Assembly: GCA_016792625.1 (NCBI GenBank)
Contig: JAEUKK010000134.1
Span: 1-47,692 of the forward strand
DNA: 47,692 bases
DNA from: Deltaproteobacteria bacterium
GTDB taxonomy: Bacteria > Myxococcota_A > UBA796 > UBA2385
Reading direction: 5' to 3'
Each line of letters opens with the position of its first letter. Position 1 is the first letter of the stretch. Under the pieces are notes generated by a model. It did not search any database, was not told where the DNA came from, and saw only the letters and a list, made by a program, of their open reading frames with translations. The translations under genes were made by a program, and so were the position numbers. Below are positions 8,544 to 17,600 of this stretch, piece by piece.

Positions 8544-8621
8544 GCCCCGACGGCCGCGCCTGACCAGGGTCCACGCAGGCCCGGGGCGCGCCGCCTGACC
8601 GCCCGCCCCGCCGAGGCCCCC

Positions 8622-8798
8622 ATGCATGCGCCCCGCTCCCTCCGCCGCCGCGGCGAGGGCAAGATCGACCACCTGCTGCTGTTCTGCGCGGTCTTCATCG
8701 GGCTGGTCATGCTGGCCTGGTGGCGTATGCCCGAGCTGCAGCGGGCCGTGCGCGGCCTGGCCGACCGCATCGAGGCCCGCTTTGGGCCGATGACCTAG
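8622..8798 (+). CDS. 58-residue single-pass membrane peptide
   Basis: A small frame of 59 codons begins at ATG 8622 and ends in TAG. The product has a basic N-terminus (RSLRRRGEGK), one hydrophobic segment of about 18 residues (LLLFCAVFIGLVMLAWW) and an amphipathic basic tail (LQRAVRGLADRIEARFG). It sits 78 bases past the dehydrogenase and ends 28 bases before a convergent gene. The clean membrane-peptide layout argues that it is real, but I know no family. Confidence 0.5.
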   Translation: MHAPRSLRRRGEGKIDHLLLFCAVFIGLVMLAWWRMPELQRAVRGLADRIEARFGPMT

Positions 8799-8826
8799 GC
8801 GGCGCGCGCGCCTCGACGGCTGCTTC

Positions 8827-9915
8827 TCAGGGGGTGGTCGCGCGGTCGCCCGACACCCACCGGCCCATGGCCGCCCGCCGGGCGCTGCGCGGGGCCTCGG
8901 CGCAGGCGGCCCGCCACCGAGCCGCTGCCGCCGCGGGCTGACCAGCGGCCAGCAGCGCCCGGAGCTCGGCTTCGACCTGCAGATCGGCGAGGCGCGCGCT
9001 GCCCGGGTTGCGACGCCGGGCCTGGGCGAGCGCCGCCTCGCCGGCGGCCGGGCGCTCCAGCGCCCAGAGCGCCCGCACCCGCTCCTCGATCAGCAGCGGC
9101 TCCTCGCTCCAATGGAAGCGCTCCTCCTCAAGCAGGCGGAGCGCCTCTTCGGGAGCGCCCCGCTGGCGGGCGATCTGCGCGCGCAGGGCCCAGAGGCGCA
9201 TGTCGGTGCCCCGCGCCGTCGGCTGCGCCTGGAGCAGGGCATCGGCGGCCTCAAACGCGCCCTCCTCGGCGAGCACGGCGGCCTGCACGAGGTCGAGCAG
9301 CCCCAGCGGGCGGTCGGCGAGGCGCGCGGCCATCCACATCGCCTCGTCGCGCGCCTCGAGATCACCCTGCAGGTGGGCCACCCGGGCGCGCCCAGCCCAG
9401 GGCAGGGCCGCCGCGGGGTACCAGGCGATGGCCTGCTCCATCATGGCGCTTGCCTCGACGAGATCACCTTGCTCGATGTGATCTTCGGCGATCTCCATCC
9501 AGACCTGCGCCTCCCAGCCGGGGTGGTGGCCGGGGACCAACAGGGCCGCGCGGCGGAGGGCTCCGGCCTGCTCTACGGCCCCGAGCGCCCGCAGCGCGTC
9601 GGCGCGGAGGGGCAGCGCCTCGGCCTCGGCCCAGGCCGAGCCTTCGGCCAATCGGAAGGCAGCCTCGGCGTCGGTATAGCTGCCCGCCTTGGCCAGAGCA
9701 GCGCCCAGCACGGCCATCAGATCAGGGTCGTCGGGTGAAGCGGCCAGCTTTGGCAGCACCGCGCGGTGCACCTGGCGGACCTGCCCGAGCTGGAGCTGGC
9801 GCGCCAAGCCGGGGTGCGGGCCGGCGACCGCGCCGGCGCCGAGGGTGACGGCGAGCGCAGCGCAGAGGTATGCGGCGGCTCTGCGCCCTCGCGGCGCCCA
9901 CGCACCCGCCCGCAT
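8827..9915 (-). CDS. Secreted TPR-repeat protein
   Basis: The 362-residue product begins with a signal peptide (MRAGAWAPRGRRAAAYLCAA onward, cleavage after about residue 32). The rest is helix-turn-helix tetratricopeptide-like repeats, for example LMAVLGAALAKAGSYTDAEA, PLRADALRALGAVEQAGAL and ALRAQIARQRGAPEEALRLL, so it is probably a periplasmic protein-protein interaction platform. I placed the start at 9915 because AAGGAGG is 5 bases upstream; an open frame continues to 9984 but would remove the signal peptide from the N-terminus. It is divergent from the sulfatase-like TPR lipoprotein, 68 bases away, and the two may act together. Partner unknown. Confidence 0.75.
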   Translation of the reverse strand: MRAGAWAPRGRRAAAYLCAALAVTLGAGAVAGPHPGLARQLQLGQVRQVHRAVLPKLAASPDDPDLMAVLGAALAKAGSYTDAEAAFRLAEGSAWAEAEALPLRADALRALGAVEQAGALRRAALLVPGHHPGWEAQVWMEIAEDHIEQGDLVEASAMMEQAIAWYPAAALPWAGRARVAHLQGDLEARDEAMWMAARLADRPLGLLDLVQAAVLAEEGAFEAADALLQAQPTARGTDMRLWALRAQIARQRGAPEEALRLLEEERFHWSEEPLLIEERVRALWALERPAAGEAALAQARRRNPGSARLADLQVEAELRALLAAGQPAAAAARWRAACAEAPRSARRAAMGRWVSGDRATTP

Positions 9916-9983
9916 CCCGCCTCCTTCCGCTGGCGCCGCGCCACCTCGGGGCGGAGTGCTAACGATCGCTCCAGGTCTCCGCA

Positions 9984-12380
9984 ATGATCATCACCTTCGC
10001 GCCCCTGGTCCTCGCCCTCGCTGCGTGCAGCGACCCACCCGCGCCCGCGCCGTCCGAGCCCGCTGCGCCGGTCGCGCCCGCTGCCCCGACCGGCCCCCGC
10101 CCGAGCCTCGTGCTGCTCACGCTCGACACGACGCGGGCCGACCACATCGGCGCCTACGGGCACAGCCTCGCCGAGACCCCGACCATCGACGGCTTTGCGC
10201 GCGAGGGCCTGCTCTTCTCGCGGGCCTACTCGGTGATCCCGCTGACCACGCCGGCGCACAGCTCGATGATGTCGGGCCTCTACCCGACCCGGCACGGCAT
10301 CCACAACAACGGCGACGCCATCCTCCCCGACGAGGTGGTCACGCTGGCCGAGCTGCTCAAAGAGCGCCAGTACAGCACCGCCGCCTCGGTCTCGGCCTTC
10401 GTCACCACGCGGATCTGGAACATCGACCAGGGTTTTGACGCCTACTTCGACGAAGTGAAGATGGACCAGGACCGCCGGGCCCGCGGCCGCTGGGCCCGCG
10501 AGCGCCGCGCGGCCGAGGTGGTCGACGACCTCATCGCCTGGGTCAACGCCCAGCCGGCGGGCCAGCCCATCTTCATCTGGGGCCACTTCTACGACCCCCA
10601 CGACCCCTACGAGCCGCCCGGCGACTGGAAGCAGCGCTTCGAGCAGCGGCCCTACGACGGCGAGATCGCCTACATGGACGCGCAGATCGCCCGGCTCAAG
10701 GCGGCGGTCGACGCGCGCTCGACCCCCGACGGCACGGCCTGGATCTTGGTGGCCGACCACGGCGAGGCGCTGGCCCGCGAGCACGGCGAGCTCACCCACG
10801 GCATGTACGTCTTTGACCCGACCATGCGGATCCCCTTCATCGTGCGGCCGCCCACCCCGCTCGCCGCCCCAGTGGTCGAGCGCCAAGAGACCGTCAGCAA
10901 CGTCGATGTGATGCCGACCGCGCTGGGTCTGCTCGGGGTCCCCGTGCCGGCCGACCTCGACGGCAAAGATCTCAGCGGCTTCCTGCGGGGCGCCGGGGGT
11001 GACCGCCCGCCCGTCTACATGGAGGCCGAGGCCCCCCGTCAGCGCTTCGGCTTCGCACCAGAGCACGCCATCGCGGATGGTCCGCTGAAGCTCATCGACA
11101 CGCCCAACCCCCGCCTCTTCGACGTGGACGCTGATCCCAAAGAGGAGAAGAACCTCGTCGCCGAGCGGGCCGCGGACGTGGCCCGCCTCCGCGCCATCAA
11201 CGCCGAGGTGCAGGGGCGCCGCATCAACGGGACGGGGGCCGATGCCTCCCCCGAAGTGGTCGCCCAGCTGCAGGCCCTCGGGTACATGAGCGGCTCCGCC
11301 GAGCCGCAAGACCCGAACACCCCCCTCCTCGACGCCAAAGACCAGACGGCGATCATCGAGGGCCTCGAGCAGGCGCGCATGATGGCGGCCCGCGGCCGCC
11401 CGGCCCTGGCCGAGAAAAAGTACAGTGAGGTCCTCGCGACCCACCCGCAGATCGGCGAGGCCCGGCTCGGCTTGGCCCGGGCGCTGTCCCAGCAGCGCAA
11501 GCTCCCCGAGGCAGAGAAGGTGCTCCGGCTCGCGCTCGAGCGGGAGCCCGCGAGCACCGTCACCAAGGGCGCGCTCGCCTCGAACCTCGCCCAGCAGGGC
11601 CGGATGGACGAGGCCCTCGCCCTCTGCGAGACCGTGCTCCAGCAGGTGCCGGGCGATGACGTGGCGCGCAACCAGGTGCTCGAGCTGCTGGTCGGCATGG
11701 GTCGCCCCGAGGAGGCCATCCAGCGCGCCACGGCTTGGCGGCTGGATGATCCCAAAAACCTGACCTACGAGGCCTGGATTGGCCTCGCGCTCTTCGGACT
11801 GCGCCGCTACCCCGAGGCGGTGCCGCACCTGCAGGCCAGCCTCGCCGACGGCATGCCCCGCCGCGGCGTGCACCACTCGCTCGCGGTGCTGGCCTACAGC
11901 GAGAACCGCAGCGAAGACGCCCTCAAGCACCTCGAGATCGAGAGCGGCGACTTCCCCGATGACCGCCGGGTCCGCAATGACCTCGCCCACCTGCTGCTGC
12001 GCATGCAGCGCTGGGACGAGGCGGTGGCCGAGCTCTCCACCCTGGCGGCGATGATGCCGAAGGCGGTCGAGGTGCGCCGGCTCTGGGCCCAGGCGGTGTT
12101 CAACACCGGCGACTACCCGGCGGCCCGCGACGTGCTCGCGCCCGCGCTCAAGGCCTCGCCCGACGACCCCGAGGTCCTGCTCCTGCACGCCAACATCTTG
12201 CAGAAGCTCGGCCAGGCCGACGAGGCCAAGCTCGTCTTCGAGCGGGCCAAGAAGCTGCACAAGGCCGCGCTGGACGCGCGGGGCGGCGGCGTCCCGGTCG
12301 ACGAGGCCGGCGGCATTGGGCCCGCCCTGCCCGGCGCCGAAGAGTACCAAGAGCTGCAGCAGTACGGCATTCCGCGCTGA
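9984..12380 (+). CDS. Sulfatase-like lipoprotein with C-terminal TPRs
   Basis: The 798-residue product has a lipobox (LAAC, Cys15), a short Pro/Ala linker, an alkaline-phosphatase-superfamily domain (about 40-400) and a TPR solenoid (about 450-770). Metal-site motifs are LTLDTTRAD (Asp48) and VADHGEALAREHGELTHG. At the place of the formylglycine signature (C/S-x-P-x-R) it has TTPAH (residues 88-92), so a threonine would be the nucleophile. That is how phospho- and phosphoglycerol transferases or phosphodiesterases of this superfamily work, so 'sulfatase' may be only a family name. It is probably anchored to a membrane facing the periplasm. Substrate unknown. It ends convergent to the next gene with a strong hairpin between. 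Confidence 0.85.
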   Translation: MIITFAPLVLALAACSDPPAPAPSEPAAPVAPAAPTGPRPSLVLLTLDTTRADHIGAYGHSLAETPTIDGFAREGLLFSRAYSVIPLTTPAHSSMMSGLYPTRHGIHNNGDAILPDEVVTLAELLKERQYSTAASVSAFVTTRIWNIDQGFDAYFDEVKMDQDRRARGRWARERRAAEVVDDLIAWVNAQPAGQPIFIWGHFYDPHDPYEPPGDWKQRFEQRPYDGEIAYMDAQIARLKAAVDARSTPDGTAWILVADHGEALAREHGELTHGMYVFDPTMRIPFIVRPPTPLAAPVVERQETVSNVDVMPTALGLLGVPVPADLDGKDLSGFLRGAGGDRPPVYMEAEAPRQRFGFAPEHAIADGPLKLIDTPNPRLFDVDADPKEEKNLVAERAADVARLRAINAEVQGRRINGTGADASPEVVAQLQALGYMSGSAEPQDPNTPLLDAKDQTAIIEGLEQARMMAARGRPALAEKKYSEVLATHPQIGEARLGLARALSQQRKLPEAEKVLRLALEREPASTVTKGALASNLAQQGRMDEALALCETVLQQVPGDDVARNQVLELLVGMGRPEEAIQRATAWRLDDPKNLTYEAWIGLALFGLRRYPEAVPHLQASLADGMPRRGVHHSLAVLAYSENRSEDALKHLEIESGDFPDDRRVRNDLAHLLLRMQRWDEAVAELSTLAAMMPKAVEVRRLWAQAVFNTGDYPAARDVLAPALKASPDDPEVLLLHANILQKLGQADEAKLVFERAKKLHKAALDARGGGVPVDEAGGIGPALPGAEEYQELQQYGIPR

Positions 12381-12391
12381 GCTGCCTGTCG

Positions 12392-12417
12392 CCGGGCCCG
12401 TTGCGACGCGGGCCCGG
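12392..12417. terminator. GC-rich hairpin between convergent genes
   Basis: CCGGGCCCG and CGGGCCCGG form a perfect 9-bp stem with an 8-base loop, 12 bases after the stop of the sulfatase-like gene and 39 before the end of the minus-strand lipoprotein gene. A second 8-bp pair (GTCGCCGG 12388-12395 with CCGGCGAC 12434-12441) could form an alternative larger stem. It may end transcripts from both sides; no T-tract is present. Confidence 0.5.
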
Positions 12418-12455
12418 TCCGGGACCAGCCGCGCCGGCGACGCGGGGCCGCCGGG

Positions 12456-13460
12456 TCAGTAGAGGCGCAAGGGCATGCCCAGGCTGCCCACCCCCCCGAC
12501 CACGTTGGCGATGCTGACGCTGAGGCCGTAGAGGTTGTTGTTGACGCCGGTGGGCAGGTCGACGATGTCCACGCCATCGGTGCGGAAGGCCACGCCGCTG
12601 CTGCCCACCACGATGACCTCCGACGGGCTGCGGGCGAGCACCCCCCAGAGCGAAGAGGTCGTGCCGGTGGGCACTTCGGTCCAGGCTCCGCCGTCAAAGT
12701 GCAGCAGCAGGCCATCTTCGCCGACCGCCCACAGGTCGTTGGGGCTCGTGCCCGAGACGCCGTAGAGCGCCTTGCGCGACTCGTGGGTGATGGTGGTCCA
12801 GGTCCCAGCGCGTCGGGTGGCGATGGAGCCCTCTTGGCCCACCGCGACGACCACCGTCCCATCGGTCCATACGTGGTTGAGCTGGGGGGTCTCGGGCACG
12901 GTCTGGACGACCCAGGCGCCCTCGACGAGCTCGAAGGCGCCGCCCCAGCCCACCGCGATGAGGTTGTCCTCGCTCAGGCCGGCGATCGACTCCAAGTTGA
13001 CGCTGCCCAGGGTGTTCGCGGCGGTCCACGCGGTGCCGTCGAAGCCGGCGATCGCCCCGCTGTCCCCGACCGCCACCACCCGTGCGCTCGCCCCATCGAC
13101 GCGGCCCCAGATGCCGTTGAGCGCGTCGTTGGTGTCGAGCTCGATGGGGGTCCAGGCGCCCTCGGCGCGCAAGTAGACCCGGCCGTCCTCGGCGGTGGCG
13201 TAGAGCCCGCCGCCCGAAGCGAAGGCCTCGGTCAGGCTGGCCGAGGACTGGAGGCGGAGGTCCTCCCACGCGAGGCCGCCTGCACCCCCGCCGTCGCCGC
13301 CGTCCTCTTCTCCACCGGAGTCTTCCGACCCGGTGGGGAGCTTGCTCCCGCAGCCGAACAGGGTCAGGCCCAGCGCCACCATCGAGGGCAGCGCGCGGCC
13401 CCGGCGGAGCGGGCCTGCAGCGCGGAGCGGCGCGACGTACATCAGGGACTTCATGGACAT
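12456..13460 (-). CDS. Beta-propeller lipoprotein
   Basis: The 334-residue product has an unusually long, basic signal peptide with a lipobox ending at Cys37 (LTLFGCGS) and then an acidic Gly/Asp/Ser linker (DSGGEEDGGDGGG), a typical surface-lipoprotein style in Myxococcota. The mature domain is built of repeated strands such as LNGIWGRVDG, LNHVWTDGTVVVAVGQEGS, LYGVSGTSPNDLWAVGEDG and LWGVLARSPSEVIVVGSSG, about 40-45 residues apart, a propeller of the kind also seen in Ycf48/sialidase-like folds. No catalytic residues are evident, so binding or structural roles are more likely. The first of two nearby ATGs is chosen because GGAG stands 5-6 bases upstream. It follows the FHA-GGDEF gene by 150 bases on the same strand. 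Confidence 0.72.
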   Translation of the reverse strand: MSMKSLMYVAPLRAAGPLRRGRALPSMVALGLTLFGCGSKLPTGSEDSGGEEDGGDGGGAGGLAWEDLRLQSSASLTEAFASGGGLYATAEDGRVYLRAEGAWTPIELDTNDALNGIWGRVDGASARVVAVGDSGAIAGFDGTAWTAANTLGSVNLESIAGLSEDNLIAVGWGGAFELVEGAWVVQTVPETPQLNHVWTDGTVVVAVGQEGSIATRRAGTWTTITHESRKALYGVSGTSPNDLWAVGEDGLLLHFDGGAWTEVPTGTTSSLWGVLARSPSEVIVVGSSGVAFRTDGVDIVDLPTGVNNNLYGLSVSIANVVGGVGSLGMPLRLY

Positions 13461-13610
13461 AGCGGCTCCGCGGGCCGTCGGCCCAGAGGCGGGGAGGCCA
13501 GCCTGTCCGCTCCAGGGCCCACGGTCAACTGTCGCCGCGGTGGACGCCCTTCAGTACGCCATTCTCGTCGATGGTCACGCCGAGCGGCGCTGCCCCCGCG
13601 GGCGCGCCGC

Positions 13611-14567
13611 TCAGACTCGGCACCCGCCCGCCGACGGGTCCTCCGGATCGGCGGACACCACGCGGTTCCGGCCGGTCTGCTTGGCCGCGTAGAGCCGGCG
13701 GTCGGCCCGGCGGAAGAGGTCCAGGGCGAGCTCGCCGGGAGGGATCTCCTTGGACGAGGCCACCCCGAAGGACGCGCTGACCTGGATGCGCTGCCCGTCG
13801 TGCACGATGAAGGAGTTCGCGATCTCGTGGCGCAGCCGATCCGCGAGGCCGTGCGCCGCGGCGAGCTGCGTGTCAGGCAGCACGATCACGAACTCTTCGC
13901 CACCCCAGCGGCCCACGCGGTCGGCGCCCCGCAGACCCCGGCCGAGCACGCCAGCGACCTCGCGCAGCACGAGGTCCCCACCGTCGTGGCCGTAGGTGTC
14001 GTTCACCCGCTTGAAGTGGTCGATGTCGACGACCAACAGGCTCACCGGGCGCACGCCGCGGGTGGCGAGCTCGACCTCGCGCTTGAGGTGCTCCTCGATC
14101 GCGCGCCGGTTGGCCAGCCCGGTCAGGGTGTCTTGCGCGGCCTGGCTGTAGAGGCGGCGGTGCGCTTGGTCCTCAAAGCTGTCACGCAGGGACACCTTGA
14201 GCACGACGCCCCGGCCGACGGCGATGAGCCCGCCGTCGGGCACGCGCACGCCCTCGCGGCCCACCGGCTGATTGCTGACCGCGGTGCCGTTGGTGCTGCC
14301 CAGATCGCGCACGATCACCCCCCCGTGCACCGCGTCGGGCGGCGGGGTGAGGATCATGCAGTGGTGCCGAGAGACCTCGTCTCGGTCGATCACCACGTCG
14401 TTCGTGCCCGCCCGCCCCACCGAGGTCAGGCCGGGGCGGAGCATGAACTGTCGCCCCACGTCGGGGCCGCGGAGCATGATCAGGCGCGGGACGAAAGCGA
14501 CCTCAATGCCTTGCCCGCTCGGGGCGAGGTCTGCGCTCGTCGGTAGGTCTGATTTTTCGGACACCAT
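13611..14567 (-). CDS. FHA-GGDEF diguanylate cyclase
   Basis: The 318-residue product combines an N-terminal FHA domain (about 28-128; Gly51-Arg52, Ser67-Arg68-His69, Asn93-Gly94), which binds phosphothreonine peptides, with a GGDEF domain (about 145-305). The active site reads GGEEF (222-226), a functional variant, and an inhibitory I-site RxxD (Arg213-Asp216) stands exactly five residues before it. It should make cyclic-di-GMP, with feedback inhibition, in response to Ser/Thr-kinase signalling. No membrane segment or signal peptide is seen. The start at 14567 is supported by GGAGG 6 bases upstream. It lies 119 bases downstream of the giant gene on the same strand and may be co-transcribed with it. 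Confidence 0.9.
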   Translation of the reverse strand: MVSEKSDLPTSADLAPSGQGIEVAFVPRLIMLRGPDVGRQFMLRPGLTSVGRAGTNDVVIDRDEVSRHHCMILTPPPDAVHGGVIVRDLGSTNGTAVSNQPVGREGVRVPDGGLIAVGRGVVLKVSLRDSFEDQAHRRLYSQAAQDTLTGLANRRAIEEHLKREVELATRGVRPVSLLVVDIDHFKRVNDTYGHDGGDLVLREVAGVLGRGLRGADRVGRWGGEEFVIVLPDTQLAAAHGLADRLRHEIANSFIVHDGQRIQVSASFGVASSKEIPPGELALDLFRRADRRLYAAKQTGRNRVVSADPEDPSAGGCRV

Positions 14568-14686
14568 GCGCTGCCTCCACGGGACCAGGCGGTGGGGGCA
14601 GGGTGCAGGGTGCCCCGGGCGGGGCTTCGGTCGCCGACGCCGCGGGCTTGAGGCGAAGTGGTGACAGCGCCGGCCCGGGGTCAGAC

Positions 14687-17600
14687 CTAGTTCTGCAGGG
14701 CGAAGCTGGCCTCGAGGTCGGCCGCGCGCTGCAGGTAGCCGGGGTCGTCGGTGGCCCCCCGCAAGCGGCTGAGGAAGCTCGCCGCCAGCGCCGCGTCGCC
14801 GCCCGCTTGCACCACCCGGGCGAGGCCCAGCCAGGCGGGCAGCTGGGCCTCGGGATCGGCGGGGTGGCGGGCGACCAGGGCGCTCCACTCGGCCGCCGCG
14901 CCGGCCCGATCTCCGGCCATCAGCCGGGCCATCGCTCGGGCCTCGACCAGGCTGGCGTCCCAGTCGGCCCCGAGGCTCGCCGCGTCCAGCGGGGTGAGCA
15001 GCGCGAGGGCACCGTCCAGCTCACTATTTTGCATGAGCAGGCGGGCCTGCCGAACCCGCGCGTCGATGGCCACCTCGGCGGTCGGGTGGTCGAAGTGCGC
15101 GGCGAAGAGCGCCTCGGCACCGGCGCGGTCGCCTTGGGCGGCCCGAACCTCACCGAGGCTGAGGCTCGCCCAGGCCTTGCCCACCGGATCGGCGCTGGCC
15201 TCGATGACCTCGGCCCAGGCCTCAGCGGCGCCGGTCAGGTCACCCGCGGCGGTCAGGGCCTCGGCGCGGCCCTGGGCGGCGGCGGCGCGGGCCTCGCTCT
15301 CCGGGTCGGCGGCGGCGCCGGCCTCGCCGAAGCTCGCCGCGGCCTCCTCGCCGCGACCGGCTTCAAGCAGCAGAGTGGCGCGCTGCTCGGCGATCAGCGC
15401 GCGCTCCTCGGCGGTGCGTGGGGTGAGGGGCGCCAGCACCTCCAGCGCGCCGGGCAGGTCACCTTGGTCGCGCAGCAGGCCCGAGAGGCCGAGCCGGCCG
15501 AGCAGCTGCACCTCGGGGGCGGCCGGCGCCTGGTCGATCGCGCTCCTGTAGGTCGCCACGGCGTCGTCGAGCTCGCCCGCCATGGCCTGCCCCTCGGCCA
15601 GCTCGAGCAGGGCCGCGGCCCGCGCCGGGCCTTCGGGCAGCAGCGCGGCCACCTGGGCCAGCTGGGGGAGCGCGCGGTCCAGCTCGCCGGCCCCACGGGC
15701 CCGCAGCGCGCTGTCCAGCAGGATCGGCACGGCGATCTCGGGGGCCTCGGCGGCCAAGGCGTCGCGCTGGGCGCGCAACGCGGTCGCGCGGTCCGGATCG
15801 CCCTCGGCTTCGGCGGCGGCCGCGCCCAAATCGAGCAGCAGCACGCGGCGCTCGGGCTCTTGCACGTCCAGCAGGGCGCTCTCGGCGAGTCGCAAGGCCT
15901 CGCTCCAGGCTTGGGCCCCCGCGGCCGCGCGCACCGCCCCGACCGCCGCGTCGGCCCGCTGCTCGGGGTCGACCTCGGCGCGGGCCCGGCGGGCGAGGGC
16001 GAGCACCTCTTCATACGCGGCCTGGGCGGCCGGGAAGCTGCCCTTGCGCTCATACAGCTCGGCGCAGGTGAGGTGGGCTGCGGCGAGCAGGCCGGGGTCG
16101 TCGACCGAGGTCGCCTGGGCGCAGAGGGCGGCGGCGGCCTCGAGGTCGCCCCCATCGGCGAGGCTCAACATCAGCGCGATGCGGGCGTCGGCGGCCGCGG
16201 GGTGGCCCGGGGGCACCACCCCGAGCAGGGCCCGCCAAGCCTCGCGGGCGGCCTCGGGCTGCTCATCTTCGACCGCCATGTCGGCGCGCTCTTGCAAGGC
16301 CCGCACGCGGTACTCGGGGTCGGCAGCCCGCTCGGCGACCGTCCGGTAGAGCTCACGGGCCCGCTCCCGCTCGCCGCCGGCCCGCGCCACCTCGGCCAGC
16401 CCGAGCAGGCCTTGGGCGCGCACGTCCGGATCTTGGGCCTCGCTCAAGCTGCGAAAGGCCAGCTCAGCCTCGACCCGGTCACCGCCTTGCAGCAGGCTGT
16501 GGGCGAGCTGCAGCTCGATCCAGGCGCGCTCGGCGGGGGTCGGGCCCTCGGCGAGCTGCTCCCGCCAGATCTCCACCGCCGCGGCCAGCTCACCCTGCAT
16601 CGCGTGGGCCTCGGCCTGACCCGCGCGGGCGGCCCGGCGCAGCGAGGCGTCCAGCTCGGTCATCTCGGCCATCTCGTCGACCAGCGCGCTGTAGAAGCGC
16701 AGCGCCTCCTCCCCCTGACCGGCGTCGATGAGCCGGCGGCCCTGCCCGAGGCGCGCCTGCATGAGGATGGCGCCGGCTGCGCGATCCGAGAGACCGGCCA
16801 GCGCCTCTTTGGCCGCCTCAGGGTCATCGGCGTTCAGCAGCAGGCTCGCGATGTGGATGCGGGCCTCCTCCTGGACCTCGGGCTCAAGGCCGCTCAGCTC
16901 GAGGACCTGCTGCCAGTCGGCCCGGGCGCGCTCCGGCGAGCCGCGGCGCACGAAGAGCTCGCCGCGCAGGAGCAGGGCCCGTGCCTGGCTCCGGGGGTGC
17001 TCGGCGTCGGCGGTCAGGGGCTCAAGGATGGCGAGGGCCTCGTCCACCGCGTCCATGCGCAGCTTCAGGTCAGCCAGCGCCAGGGCGGCGGTGCGGGTGG
17101 CGGGGTGACCGGCGGGGGCCGCGGTCTGCAAGGCGACCCAGGCCACGGCGGCCTCGTCATTGCGCCCGTCGCGGTCGAGCGCCCGGGACCGGCCCTCGAG
17201 CACGCGCAGCCGCAGATCCTGGGGGAGCTCGAGCGCCGCGACGCGGTCCAGCTCGGCCATCGAGCCCGCGAGGTCACCCGCCCCGCTGCGCAGGTCGGCG
17301 AGGGCGAGGCGGAGGTCGGCCTCGGCCTCGGGCAGGGCCGATATGCCGGAGATCAGCGCAGCGACGGCGTCTTCGGAGAGGGCCTCACCGGCGGCGGCCC
17401 GGCCGGCGGCGGCCTGCTCCCACAAGAGCACAGCGCGGGCCAGGGCCTCAGCGGGCAGGGATTCGGCGACAAAGAGCGGCTGGACGCTGTCCTGCACCAA
17501 GGCCCAGCGGGATGTGCGGGCCTGCCAAGCCGCCTGCTTGAGGCGGGCATCGGCGCCGAGCCCCGCGTCTTCGCCGGCCTCGAAGAGCGCAGAGGCGTAC

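Noticed and set aside
6876..8672. Upstream extension of the OmpA-family frame (to 948 codons)
   Set aside because: It runs antisense to the ALDH7 gene, and the signal peptide and strong ribosome site fix the start at 6875.
9717..12350. 877-codon minus frame antisense to the sulfatase-like gene
   Set aside because: No motif is present, and the plus frame has a lipobox, metal sites and TPRs.
13525..13623. 33-codon minus frame overlapping the end of the FHA-GGDEF gene (ends VTIDENGVLKGVHRGDS)
   Set aside because: It looks protein-like at its end but has no ribosome site, is very short and overlaps the GGDEF stop in another frame; a frameshifted tail is possible but unsupported.
12699..14546. 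615-codon plus frame across the lipoprotein and FHA-GGDEF genes
   Set aside because: Antisense shadow of two genes with clear domains.
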